Shown here piece by piece: positions 1-7,043 of a DNA stretch of 12,671 nucleotides (its first letter is position 1; every line of letters starts with the position of its first letter). The position numbers were made by a program, and so were the translations under genes. Origin of the DNA: Flavobacteriaceae bacterium. GTDB taxonomy: Bacteria > Bacteroidota > Bacteroidia > Flavobacteriales > Flavobacteriaceae. The notes below the pieces were generated by a model. That model was not told the origin of the DNA and made no database searches. It was given only the letters and a program-made list of their open reading frames with translations. The stretch is taken from assembly GCA_947377425.1 (NCBI GenBank), contig CANCFZ010000050.1:1-12671 (forward strand). The letters are read 5' to 3'.

Positions 1-612
1 AATTTCAATCAAATCTTCTTTTTTTATGTTTTTATATTTTGCTGCTAATGTATAAACTTCTTCCAAAGTTTCCTCAATAGTATCGGTTTCTAAAAAGAAT
101 TTATCATTTGGAACAGATTTAAAAACCGATTTTAATTCAGTATTTCTTAATAAATATTTACCAAACGAAAGATAAAATCCATTATCAATTAATTGTTTGG
201 CAACTTGTTCGTTTTTAGAAAATCCATGAATGATAATCGGAACCGAAATTTTTAATCGCTTTTTAATGGAAATTAATTCATCAAAAGCAGCAACTAAATG
301 TAATACTAATGGTTTTTGATATTTTTGTGCTAAGACGATTTGTTTTTCAAAAACTTCCATTTGTAATGCTATTGGAATTTCAATTCGCTTATCTAAACCG
401 CATTCTCCCAGCGCTAAACATTCTTTTAATTGCAACTTTTCTTCAATTATATTCAAATCACTTTTCAACCTGTTTTCATCAATAAACCAAGGATGAATTC
501 CGATAGAATAGTGCGGAATTGATTCCTCAAATTTCCAAGGATATTGATTAACCAATTCCAAAACACTCGGATTGTTCGTAAATTTGTGGGTATGTAAATT
601 GAAATATTGCAT
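1..612 (-). CDS. TatD family metal-dependent hydrolase (partial, 3' end cut by window)
   Basis: This is the first 204 codons of a cytoplasmic TatD-type hydrolase, a TIM-barrel family of metal-dependent DNases and related phosphoesterases. The frame is open from the ATG at 612 to base 1, so the stop lies outside. All the expected metal ligands can be seen in order: HxH (His7, His9), Glu70 in LGECGLD, His105, His129 in IIHGFS, and Asp177 in LETD. The last motif is close to the usual C-terminus, so probably only a short tail is missing. The start cannot move far downstream because HxH lies at residues 7-9. The gene is divergent from the MFS exporter, with 90 bases between the two starts. The exact substrate cannot be told from sequence, and flavobacterial members are often shorter than E. 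coli TatD. Family assignment is confident; nuclease activity is inferred from the family. Confidence 0.88.
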   Translation of the reverse strand, partial: MQYFNLHTHKFTNNPSVLELVNQYPWKFEESIPHYSIGIHPWFIDENRLKSDLNIIEEKLQLKECLALGECGLDKRIEIPIALQMEVFEKQIVLAQKYQKPLVLHLVAAFDELISIKKRLKISVPIIIHGFSKNEQVAKQLIDNGFYLSFGKYLLRNTELKSVFKSVPNDKFFLETDTIEETLEEVYTLAAKYKNIKKEDLIEI

Positions 613-616
613 GGTG

Positions 617-624
617 CGAATTTA
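617..624 (-). promoter_or_regulatory. Candidate -7 box for the TatD-type gene
   Basis: On the minus strand this reads TAAATTCG, seven of eight matches to the Bacteroidota -7 box TAnnTTTG. It lies only four bases before the ATG, so the transcript could be leaderless. No clear TTG was found at the -33 position. Weak support. Confidence 0.35.
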
Positions 625-673
625 GCCCAAAAGTTTGAAAGTCTAAAGTCTTAAAAAAACAAATATTACTTTG

Positions 674-681
674 TAACTTTG
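674..681 (+). promoter_or_regulatory. -7 promoter box of the MFS gene
   Basis: TAACTTTG is an exact match to TAnnTTTG. It lies 21 bases before the ATG at 703 and overlaps the in-frame TTG at 679, which argues against that TTG being the start. No good -33 TTG is visible. Confidence 0.55.
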
Positions 682-702
682 TCCCACAGTAACTTTTATT
701 CA

Positions 703-1923
703 ATGTTCAAAAACGCATTTCGCAAATACATCAACAACTTTAGAGGATTTACTAGAGAAATTTGGATACTCACGCTCATCACGTTTATCAATCGTGCAGG
801 AACGATGGTTTTTCCTTTTTTGTCTAAATATCTTAAAGAAGATTTGCATTTTTCGTATCGTGAAGTTGCAGCTATAATGGTTTGTTTTGGTCTTGGGTCA
901 ATGGTTGGCTCATGGCTTGGCGGCAAACTTTCAGATAAAATTGGATTCTATCGCATAATGGTATTTAGTTTATTTACCAGCGGATTGGGATTTTTAATTC
1001 TTCAATTTATCACAAGTTTTGTTGGGCTGTGCATTGGAATATTTTCTATGATGGTTATTGCAGATATGTTTAGACCTGCCATGTTTGTTTCTTTGGGAGT
1101 TTATGCAAAACCAGAAAACAGAGCTAGAGCATTGACTTTGGTGAGATTGGCTATCAATTTAGGCTTTATTGCTGGTCCAGCTTTAGGTGGGTTAATTATT
1201 ATGGAAATGGGATATCAGAGTCTTTTTTGGGTTGATGGTGCCACTTGTATTATTGCTATATTTATATTTTGGTTTAAGGTAAAAGAGAAGAAAAAAGTAA
1301 CTGAAGTCCTAACAGAAAATTCAGATACAGCAATTCCAAATTCTATTTTTAAAGACAAACCTTTTTGGATATTCTTATCGACTTGTACCATTTCTGGAGT
1401 GTTATTTTTTCAGCTTTTTTCGCCTATTTCGCTTTATCATAAAGTGCAATTTAATTTAACCGAACTTCAAACAGGGTTGTTATTGACAATGAATGGTATC
1501 ATTATTTTCTTTTTAGAAATGCCGATAGTTAGTTATGTGGAGCGAAAAAAAATAGACAAAGTAAAAATGGTAACTTATGGCACTTTGTTGATGTCAATTA
1601 GTCTTTTTCTTTTAATAATTAATTCTTGGGCTGGAATTTTAATAATTATGATGTTGTTCATGACTTTTGGCGAAATATTGACTTTTCCATTTTCAAATTC
1701 GTTTGCGATGAGTAGAGCTACTAAAGGGAATGAAGGAAAATATATGGCAATTTTTACCATGAGTTATAGTTTTGCTCAAATTCTTAGTGGACCAATTGGA
1801 CTTGAAATAATTAGAGATTTTAGTTATCAAACCAATTGGATTGTAATGGGGAGTATCGGTTTATTGGGAACAATTATTGGGTTTTGGGTAATCAAATTAG
1901 TCAAACAAGAGAATAGAATATAG
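703..1923 (+). CDS. MFS transporter, likely drug/H+ antiporter type
   Basis: A 406-residue inner-membrane carrier of the major facilitator superfamily, with about twelve hydrophobic segments split by a charged central loop near residues 195-220 (KVKEKKK). Motif A, GGKLSDKIG, is at residues 73-81 after the second segment. The antiporter motif C form GFIAGPALGG is at 154-163, which is typical of drug/proton exporters. An arginine in the first segment (NRAGTM) is also seen in flavobacterial relatives. ATG 703 is chosen over the in-frame TTG at 679 because that TTG lies inside the -7 box. The gene converges on the unrecognised minus-strand gene with only nine bases between the stop codons, and no terminator fits there. 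Substrate is unknown: family and probable export direction are supported, the drug role is inference. Confidence 0.85.
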   Translation: MFKNAFRKYINNFRGFTREIWILTLITFINRAGTMVFPFLSKYLKEDLHFSYREVAAIMVCFGLGSMVGSWLGGKLSDKIGFYRIMVFSLFTSGLGFLILQFITSFVGLCIGIFSMMVIADMFRPAMFVSLGVYAKPENRARALTLVRLAINLGFIAGPALGGLIIMEMGYQSLFWVDGATCIIAIFIFWFKVKEKKKVTEVLTENSDTAIPNSIFKDKPFWIFLSTCTISGVLFFQLFSPISLYHKVQFNLTELQTGLLLTMNGIIIFFLEMPIVSYVERKKIDKVKMVTYGTLLMSISLFLLIINSWAGILIIMMLFMTFGEILTFPFSNSFAMSRATKGNEGKYMAIFTMSYSFAQILSGPIGLEIIRDFSYQTNWIVMGSIGLLGTIIGFWVIKLVKQENRI

Positions 1924-1932
1924 ACTTTGGTG

Positions 1933-2487
1933 TTATAAATATTCTTTTCTTATCTCTTGAAACGACTTCGTGGTGTTTATTAATTCCTCAATAATCTCTT
2001 TTCGTAATGCTTCAATATTTTCTTCTTTTAGGTATTTTGTCCAAGCAGTTTCGTCTAATAAGGTTCTTATTTGTTTGATAAGTTTTGTGGTATCTGTTGC
2101 AGTTCGCAATATCTTTTCATCCAAATAATTTTCATTTTGATTATGAAAGAAATTCACAGCTTTATTTTTGTAATCAGCTTCTATAAAATATAATTTCTCA
2201 AAATCATTATCCGGATAAAAATCACTCCAATTGGCATAACCAAGTTTGGTTCTATTGTCGCTTATATTCTGTACTTTGGAATTTCCACTTAACCTCCATT
2301 TACAATTGGCAGCTCTTCCCCAGTGATTGGATAATCTATAAACACCAGTTTCTGCAAAATAATAACTACTACCCGATTTACTTTTATAATTATGTTTTAA
2401 ATCTTTGATTGCTTCCAATGCTACTTCTTGAAAAATACAAAAAGTATATTTATGAAAATTGGTTTTATTATAAGTTTTAGGAGGCAT
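1933..2487 (-). CDS. Hypothetical protein, 184 residues
   Basis: I do not recognise a named family. The protein is probably cytoplasmic: it has no signal peptide and no membrane segment. The N-terminal two thirds are rich in aromatic residues and contain a distinctive block at 47-66, TGVYRLSNHWGRAANCKWRL, followed by an aromatic, acidic stretch (NWSDFYPDNDFEKLYFIEADY) at 86-106. The last third (about 124-184) is charged and looks helical. The ATG at 2487 follows a stop-rich AT-rich leader and begins MPPKTYNK. The gene stands alone between the convergent MFS gene and the divergent rdgB. A 16-bp dyad lies about 55 bases upstream of the start. The density of Trp, Tyr and His in the 47-66 block suggests a conserved nucleic-acid or ligand-binding core, but that is only a guess. 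Confidence 0.7.
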   Translation of the reverse strand: MPPKTYNKTNFHKYTFCIFQEVALEAIKDLKHNYKSKSGSSYYFAETGVYRLSNHWGRAANCKWRLSGNSKVQNISDNRTKLGYANWSDFYPDNDFEKLYFIEADYKNKAVNFFHNQNENYLDEKILRTATDTTKLIKQIRTLLDETAWTKYLKEENIEALRKEIIEELINTTKSFQEIRKEYL

Positions 2488-2510
2488 TAGTTATTATAGT
2501 TTTTCCTTTA

Positions 2511-2518
2511 TAAATTTG
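2511..2518 (+). promoter_or_regulatory. Orphan -7 box match
   Basis: TAAATTTG on the plus strand, an exact TAnnTTTG match 180 bases before the rdgB start. No open frame follows it before rdgB. It may be a second, distal rdgB promoter, the promoter of a short RNA, or chance in AT-rich DNA. Confidence 0.2.
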
Positions 2519-2541
2519 GTACTACTGAATATTTTGCAAAA

Positions 2542-2557
2542 TTTGTAAACTTACAAA
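2542..2557. repeat. 16-bp dyad (operator-like) between divergent genes
   Basis: TTTGTAA-AC-TTACAAA: seven-base arms, perfectly complementary, around a two-base centre. It directly follows a separate 10-bp perfect palindrome, TTTTGCAAAA, at 2532-2541. Both lie in the 211-base gap between the hypothetical gene (start 2487) and rdgB (start 2699), where a regulator could bind. Apart from this dyad and the two -7 box matches, nothing else was seen in the gap. Confidence 0.4.
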
Positions 2558-2666
2558 ACAGAATACAATATAAAAACGATATTCAAAAAAAACTATACTA
2601 TATAATTTAGCACAATTAATTATCCTTAAATTATCATATCATCACGAATAAAACACAAAACCTTAC

Positions 2667-2674
2667 TAAATTTG
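2667..2674 (+). promoter_or_regulatory. -7 promoter box of rdgB
   Basis: TAAATTTG, an exact TAnnTTTG match, 24 bases before the ATG at 2699. The in-frame TTG at 2672 lies inside this box and would add nine residues unlike the family, so it is rejected as a start. Confidence 0.55.
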
Positions 2675-2698
2675 CTTCCAAAAATTATAACATTAATT

Positions 2699-3274
2699 AT
2701 GAAACTAGTCTTCGCTTCCAACAACTCCAATAAAATTAAAGAAATCCAACTTTTAGTTCCAAATTCAATTCAAATTTTAAGTTTGGAGGACATTGGATGC
2801 AATGAAGAAATTCCAGAAACTGCAAATACTATTGAAGGAAATGCTATTCTTAAAGCCAATTACGTTACTGAAAAACATGGATACGATTGTTTTGCAGACG
2901 ATTCAGGTTTAGAAGTCGATGCACTAAATGGTGAACCTGGAGTTTTTTCGGCAAGATATGCTGGTGTACCCAAAAATGACGACAACAACATGAATAAATT
3001 ATTATTAAATCTTATAGACAAAACCAACAGAAAAGCCAATTTCAAAACTGTTATTTGTTTGAATTATAAAGGCGAACAACATCTTTTCACAGGAATTATA
3101 AATGGTAAAATCATTGATAAAAAGACAGGAAATAATGGGTTTGGATATGACCCAATATTCGCAGCTGATGGCTATACCAAAACCTTTGCTGAGCTTAGTA
3201 TGAATGAAAAATCAAGTATTAGTCATAGAGGACAAGCAGTAAAACAATTGGTAGATTTTTGCGAAAATTTATAA
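2699..3274 (+). CDS. rdgB: RdgB/HAM1 family non-canonical purine NTP pyrophosphatase
   Basis: A 191-residue cytoplasmic enzyme that hydrolyses ITP, dITP and XTP to the monophosphate plus pyrophosphate, keeping deaminated purines out of DNA and RNA. Family landmarks appear in order: ASNNSNKIKEI at residues 6-16 (substrate and Mg binding), ETANTIEGNA at 40-49, ADDSGLEVDALNGEPG at 66-81 with the catalytic-base aspartate about residue 68, GFGYDPIF at 147-154, and SHRGQA at 175-180. The length is normal for the family. The ATG at 2699 gives the standard N-terminus (MKLVFASNN). Transcription appears monocistronic from the TAAATTTG box. Its role links loosely to purB and guaB further along, which feed the IMP/XMP pools whose triphosphates this enzyme removes. 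Confidence 0.96.
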   Translation: MKLVFASNNSNKIKEIQLLVPNSIQILSLEDIGCNEEIPETANTIEGNAILKANYVTEKHGYDCFADDSGLEVDALNGEPGVFSARYAGVPKNDDNNMNKLLLNLIDKTNRKANFKTVICLNYKGEQHLFTGIINGKIIDKKTGNNGFGYDPIFAADGYTKTFAELSMNEKSSISHRGQAVKQLVDFCENL

Positions 3275-3381
3275 TCAACAATCACTTAACAGAACTTTTT
3301 AAACCCACAACTCGCAACTTAAAACTCACAACTTACTGAAAACCAATTAAAAACAAATTAGTTTATATCGTTTTTAAAACA

Positions 3382-3389
3382 TACCTTTG
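3382..3389 (+). promoter_or_regulatory. -7 promoter box of the DEAD-box helicase gene
   Basis: TACCTTTG followed by CACCC, an exact TAnnTTTG match and a very typical flavobacterial form. It lies 21 bases before ATG 3411. The in-frame TTG at 3387 is the end of this box and is not a credible start. Confidence 0.65.
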
Positions 3390-3410
3390 CACCCAATTTT
3401 AAAATACAAT

Positions 3411-5393
3411 ATGAATAAATTTGAACAATTAGGTCTGAATGAATCGTTACTGCTGGCGATCAAAGATCTAGGATTTGAGAATCCGTCAGAAGTGCAAGAA
3501 AAAGCGATTCCAGTCTTATTGGAAAAAAACACAGACTTAGTAGCTTTAGCACAAACAGGAACAGGGAAAACAGCAGCTTTTGGTTTTCCGCTAATACAAA
3601 AAATTGATGCTGAAGACAGAAGTACACAAGCGTTAATTTTATCACCAACGCGTGAGCTATGCTTACAAATCACCAACGAAATTAAACAATACTCTAAATA
3701 CGTAAAAGGTATTAATACAGTGGCAGTTTATGGTGGCGCAAGCATTACAGAACAAGCCCGAGACATTAAAAGAGGTGCACAAATTATTGTGGCAACTCCA
3801 GGTAGAATGCAAGACATGATTAATCGTGGTCTTGTAAACATCAAAAACATCAATTTTTGTATTCTTGACGAAGCAGATGAGATGTTGAACATGGGTTTTT
3901 ATGAAGACATTGTATCCATTTTATCGGATACTCCAGACGAAAAAAATACTTGGTTATTCTCTGCAACTATGCCTGCAGAAGTAGCAAGAATTGCAAAGAA
4001 ATTTATGCACGATCCTGCAGAAGTTACTGTTGGTAGTAAAAATTCAGGTTCGGCTACAGTTTCCCACGAATTTTATTGTGTAAACGCTCGTGACCGTTAC
4101 GAAGCTTTAAAACGTTTAGCTGATGCTAATCCAGATATTTTTTCTGTGGTTTTTTGTAGAACAAAACGTGATACACAAGCAGTTGCAGAAAAATTAATTG
4201 AAGACGGATATAGTGCTGCTGCATTGCACGGAGATTTATCTCAAGCGCAACGTGATGGCGTTATGAAATCGTTTAGAGGTCGTCAAATTCAAATGCTTGT
4301 TGCAACAGACGTTGCCGCTCGTGGAATTGATGTTGATAACATTACTCACGTAGTAAACTATCAATTACCCGACGAAATTGAAACCTACAATCACCGTTCA
4401 GGTCGTACTGGTCGTGCTGGTAAATTAGGAACTTCTATCGTAATCATCACTAAAAGTGAGATTCGTAAAATTTCTTCTATCGAAAGAATTATTCAACAAA
4501 AATTTCAAGAAAAAACGATTCCTTCTGGAATGGAAATTTGCGAAATCCAATTGTTGCATTTAGCTAATAAAATTAAAGACACTGAAGTTGACCATGAAAT
4601 AGACAACTATCTTCCTGCTATCAACGAAGTTCTTGATGGTTTGACTAAAGAAGAATTAATTAAGAAAATGGTTTCGGTTGAATTCAACAGATTCATCAAT
4701 TACTACAAAAAGAAACGTGATTTATCAGGTGAAAAAGGTAGTGAAAGAAGCGAAAGAAGTTCTGAACCAAGAGAAATTAGAGCTGGTGATCCAGTTAGAT
4801 ATTTCGTAAATATTGGTTCACGAGACGATTTCGATTGGATGCAATTAAAAGATTTCTTAAAAGAAACATTAGATTTAGGTCGTGATGATGTGTTTAAAGT
4901 AGATGTAAAAGAAGGATTCTCTTTCTTTAATACTGATGGAGAACATACCGATAAAGTTATGTCGGTTCTTAACGGATTTGACCTTGGAGGAAGAAGAATC
5001 AATGTAGAAATTTCTAAAAACGATGGAGGAAGCCGTGAAAGACGTGACCACAACGGAAGAAGTGGCGGCGGATTTGGTGGTGGAAGAAGCTCTGGTGGAT
5101 TTAGAGGTGGAGATAGAAATGAAAGAAGTTCAGCTCCAAGATCTGGAAGCGGAAGTTTCGGACCAAGAAGTGGCGGAGACAGAAGTTCGGCTCCAAAACG
5201 TGAAGGATTTTCATCTGACAGACCTGCAAGAGAAGGCGGTTTTAGAAGTGAAAGAAGTTCATCAGCTCCAAGAAGAGAACCAGGTTCATCTCAAAGAGAA
5301 AGCAGTGCTCCAAGACGTTCTGATGAAGGTTCTGACAAACCAGCAAGTCGTTCATTTGACGATGCTAAAGTAAGAAGACCAAGAAGAAGCTAA
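3411..5393 (+). CDS. DEAD-box ATP-dependent RNA helicase, DeaD/CsdA type
   Basis: A 660-residue RNA helicase that unwinds short RNA duplexes using ATP. The family acts in ribosome assembly, mRNA decay and cold adaptation. The Q-motif region is at residues 4-33. Motif I AQTGTGKT is at 47-54, Ia PTREL 79-83, Ib TPGR 129-132, II DEAD 153-156, III SAT 184-186, IV near 246-252, V ATDVAARGID 298-307, and VI HRSGRTGRAG 328-337. A DbpA-like RNA-binding (RRM) domain follows at about 461-535. A disordered, basic Gly/Arg/Ser tail runs from 538 to 660 with repeated RSSAPR-type units. The domain order matches DeaD/CsdA. The start at 3411 gives MNKFEQLGL, a normal N-terminus. The transcript ends at the hairpin at 5415. 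Cold induction is plausible from the family but not visible here. Confidence 0.95.
   Translation: MNKFEQLGLNESLLLAIKDLGFENPSEVQEKAIPVLLEKNTDLVALAQTGTGKTAAFGFPLIQKIDAEDRSTQALILSPTRELCLQITNEIKQYSKYVKGINTVAVYGGASITEQARDIKRGAQIIVATPGRMQDMINRGLVNIKNINFCILDEADEMLNMGFYEDIVSILSDTPDEKNTWLFSATMPAEVARIAKKFMHDPAEVTVGSKNSGSATVSHEFYCVNARDRYEALKRLADANPDIFSVVFCRTKRDTQAVAEKLIEDGYSAAALHGDLSQAQRDGVMKSFRGRQIQMLVATDVAARGIDVDNITHVVNYQLPDEIETYNHRSGRTGRAGKLGTSIVIITKSEIRKISSIERIIQQKFQEKTIPSGMEICEIQLLHLANKIKDTEVDHEIDNYLPAINEVLDGLTKEELIKKMVSVEFNRFINYYKKKRDLSGEKGSERSERSSEPREIRAGDPVRYFVNIGSRDDFDWMQLKDFLKETLDLGRDDVFKVDVKEGFSFFNTDGEHTDKVMSVLNGFDLGGRRINVEISKNDGGSRERRDHNGRSGGGFGGGRSSGGFRGGDRNERSSAPRSGSGSFGPRSGGDRSSAPKREGFSSDRPAREGGFRSERSSSAPRREPGSSQRESSAPRRSDEGSDKPASRSFDDAKVRRPRRS
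5124..5313 (+). repeat. Degenerate direct repeats encoding RSS(S)APR units
   Basis: Four diverged copies of AGAAGTTCRGCTCCAA-like DNA begin near 5124, 5181, 5253 and 5301. They encode R-S-S-A-P-R/K or close variants in the RNA helicase tail. This is low-complexity coding sequence, most likely a disordered RNA-binding tail that grows and shrinks by slippage. Confidence 0.7.
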
Positions 5394-5414
5394 TTTCATA
5401 AAAAGAAAAATTTA

Positions 5415-5462
5415 AAATTCCAAATTCCAATGACAAACTATTGGATTTGGAATTTTTCTTTT
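5415..5462 (+). terminator. Intrinsic terminator after the RNA helicase gene
   Basis: A hairpin with left arm 5415-5431 (AAATTCCAAATTCCAAT), an eight-base loop, and right arm 5440-5455 (ATTGGATTTGGAATTT). It pairs throughout except for one bulged T, and the run TTTTTCTTTT overlaps and follows the right arm. It begins 21 bases after the stop codon. Confidence 0.85.
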
Positions 5463-5532
5463 AAATTTACTTTGGTTTGTTAATTTTCTTATAATAATTC
5501 ATCAATGCTATAAAATATATTCAATAGTTTTA

Positions 5533-5540
5533 TACTTTTA
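5533..5540 (+). promoter_or_regulatory. Weak -7 box of the plug-like secreted protein gene
   Basis: TACTTTTA matches seven of eight positions of TAnnTTTG and lies 17 bases before ATG 5558. The helicase terminator upstream implies that this gene needs its own promoter. Confidence 0.35.
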
Positions 5541-5557
5541 AACCTTCAAACAAGGAT

Positions 5558-6322
5558 ATGAGATATTTTGTAGTTTTTTTATTTCTTCTAATTTCAATAA
5601 CTGGATTTACTCAGGAATCTTCAGATCAAAAAAAAGTATTTGGAACTATTATTAGTGGTACTACAACTTTTCCTTTATCAAATGTAAATATTATTAATAT
5701 TAATAAGGTTAAGGGAACTATTTCTAGCTCCAGAGGCGCATTTGAAATTGATGCTGAAGTAAATGATACACTTCATATCTCTATGATTGGTTTTCAATCA
5801 TTAAGAGTAAGAGTTACCAATGACTGGGTAAAAAATGGAAATGCAAAAATTGTTTTGTCGGAAAAATCTATTGCACTTGAAGAAGTAATAGTTAGAAAAT
5901 ACAATCTTACTGGTTATTTAGAAGTAGATACTAAACTAATTCCAGATCAAGAAAATTACCGTTATAGCATTTCTGGCTTACCTCAAGGCTATGAAGCTGG
6001 AGAATATTCTCCAAAAGCATTCTCTCGTGTTATGAATTCCATTTTTAATCCTGCCGATATGCTCTACAATTTCTTTGGAAATAAACCAAAAGAATTACGT
6101 AAATTGAAGGAAATGAAAAAAGATAATACTGTAAAAGCACTTCTGGAAACAAAATTTGATAGAGAAACTATAGCCATTCTTTTAGGAATTGACAAAAAAG
6201 ATATTCCTGAAATTTTACAACATTGCAACTATTCTGAAGCATTTATTCAAACTGCAAATGACTTACAGATTTTGGATGCTATAAGCCAATGTTATGAACA
6301 GTATAAAGTTTTGAAAAAGTAA
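5558..6322 (+). CDS. Secreted CarboxypepD_reg-like domain protein
   Basis: A 254-residue exported protein. Residues 1-19 form a classic signal peptide (hydrophobic FVVFLFLLISITG, then FTQ before cleavage). Residues 27-112 fit the CarboxypepD_reg-like beta-sandwich: VFGTIISGTTTFPLSNVNI near the start, the GTISSSRGAFEI turn, the MIGFQSLRV strand, and a final ALEEVIV. This domain normally precedes the TonB plug of SusC-like outer-membrane receptors, but here no plug or beta-barrel follows. Instead there is a 140-residue, mostly helical, charged region (115-254) containing SPKAFSRVMNSIFNPADMLYNFFG. Such stand-alone proteins are common in Flavobacteriia and mostly uncharacterised. The periplasmic or outer-membrane location is inferred from the signal peptide. 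The gene converges on the methyltransferase with two bases between the stop codons. Confidence 0.8.
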   Translation: MRYFVVFLFLLISITGFTQESSDQKKVFGTIISGTTTFPLSNVNIININKVKGTISSSRGAFEIDAEVNDTLHISMIGFQSLRVRVTNDWVKNGNAKIVLSEKSIALEEVIVRKYNLTGYLEVDTKLIPDQENYRYSISGLPQGYEAGEYSPKAFSRVMNSIFNPADMLYNFFGNKPKELRKLKEMKKDNTVKALLETKFDRETIAILLGIDKKDIPEILQHCNYSEAFIQTANDLQILDAISQCYEQYKVLKK

Positions 6323-6324
6323 AT

Positions 6325-6990
6325 TTATTTGTTTTCCAAATAGTATCTTTCTTCAATTCGCTTAATATCTTTAATGGTGTTTTTTGCCCATTGTAATCTT
6401 TTTTCAAGAATTTCATTTTCAGATAACTGCCATTTTATATCCGATTTATGCAAACGGCTCATTAAATTTTGAATGATAATAGCGGCAGAAACTGAAATAT
6501 TCAAACTTTCTGTAAAACCAGCCATTGGAATTTTCAGAAATCCATCAGCATTTTGAAGCACTTCTTCCGATAATCCGTCACGTTCAGTCCCAAAAAAAAG
6601 TGCGCTTGGTTTAGTAATATCAAAATCATCTAAATCACAATCATTTTCATGTGGAGATGTTGCAATAATTTGGTATCCTTTACTTTTCATATTAGAAATG
6701 CAACCCGAAATACTATCAAATCTATTTACATCAACCCATTTTTGAGCACCCATTGCAATTTCTTTATCAATAGATTTAGTATAACGTTCTTCAATTACAT
6801 TAAGTTGTTGAATTCCAAAAACCTCACAACTACGCATGACAGCACTCGTATTATGCAACTGAAAAATATCTTCCATAGCAATTGTAAAATGATTGGTTCG
6901 CATTGCTAAAACTTGTTGAAATCGTTCTTTTCTATTATCGGTAAGTATATTTTCTAAAAAAGTTAAGTAGTCTAAATCAATCATATTCAT
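6325..6990 (-). CDS. trmH: TrmH-type SpoU tRNA (guanosine-2'-O)-methyltransferase
   Basis: A 221-residue SPOUT-fold enzyme expected to transfer methyl from S-adenosylmethionine to the ribose 2'-OH of a guanosine, by family Gm18 in the tRNA D-loop. Motif 1, LHNTSAVMRSCEVFGI, spans residues 45-60 with the catalytic-type Arg53. Motif 2, LFFGTERDGLS, is at 131-141. Motif 3, IPMAGFTESLNISVSAA, is at 154-170 and forms the SAM-binding knot. The N-terminal RKERFQQVLAMRTNHFTIAMEDI matches the TrmH extension better than the rRNA-modifying TrmB/RlmB relatives. ATG 6990 is listed, but the ATG at 6984 is equally possible, since the -7 box is only 11 bases upstream. The specific target site is inferred from the family. 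The gene is divergent from the sirtuin gene. Confidence 0.85.
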   Translation of the reverse strand: MNMIDLDYLTFLENILTDNRKERFQQVLAMRTNHFTIAMEDIFQLHNTSAVMRSCEVFGIQQLNVIEERYTKSIDKEIAMGAQKWVDVNRFDSISGCISNMKSKGYQIIATSPHENDCDLDDFDITKPSALFFGTERDGLSEEVLQNADGFLKIPMAGFTESLNISVSAAIIIQNLMSRLHKSDIKWQLSENEILEKRLQWAKNTIKDIKRIEERYYLENK

Positions 6991-7001
6991 AAATGTTTTG
7001 G

Positions 7002-7009
7002 CAAAAATA
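7002..7009 (-). promoter_or_regulatory. -7 promoter box of trmH
   Basis: On the minus strand this reads TATTTTTG, an exact TAnnTTTG match, 11 bases before ATG 6990 and 17 before ATG 6984. The spacing slightly favours the downstream start or a very short leader. Confidence 0.45.
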
Positions 7010-7016
7010 GTAAAAC

Positions 7017-7034
7017 AAGATTTATTTAAATCTT
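7017..7034. repeat. 18-bp perfect dyad between the trmH and sirtuin promoters
   Basis: AAGATTTA-TT-TAAATCTT: eight-base arms around a two-base centre. It lies between the two divergent -7 boxes, about where the -33 elements of both promoters should be. It has the size and position of a repressor or activator site. No regulator can be named. Confidence 0.5.
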
Positions 7035-7043
7035 TTACTTTTA

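Noticed and set aside
679..702. TTG start for the MFS gene at 679
   Set aside because: It overlaps the -7 box TAACTTTG; ATG 703 follows at a normal distance. The same reasoning removes the TTG starts at 2672, 3387 and 7066.
1924..1932. Terminator between the convergent MFS and hypothetical genes
   Set aside because: Only nine bases separate the stops and no hairpin is visible there. The junction at 6323-6324 likewise holds none.
3310..3345. Repeated CACAACT/CGCAACT words before the RNA helicase gene
   Set aside because: Short A/C-rich direct repeats without dyad symmetry; likely simple-sequence drift in the intergenic gap.
5124..5313. Spaced direct repeats as a CRISPR array
   Set aside because: The repeats are in frame inside the RNA helicase tail, short, diverged, and lack unique spacers of constant length.
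5552..5557. AAGGAT before ATG 5558 as a Shine-Dalgarno site
   Set aside because: It is only about one base from the ATG, too close to work, and this lineage rarely uses such sites.
6649..6909. 86-codon plus-strand frame opposite trmH
   Set aside because: It lies antisense to a conserved methyltransferase, starts inside it, and has no recognisable domain or promoter.
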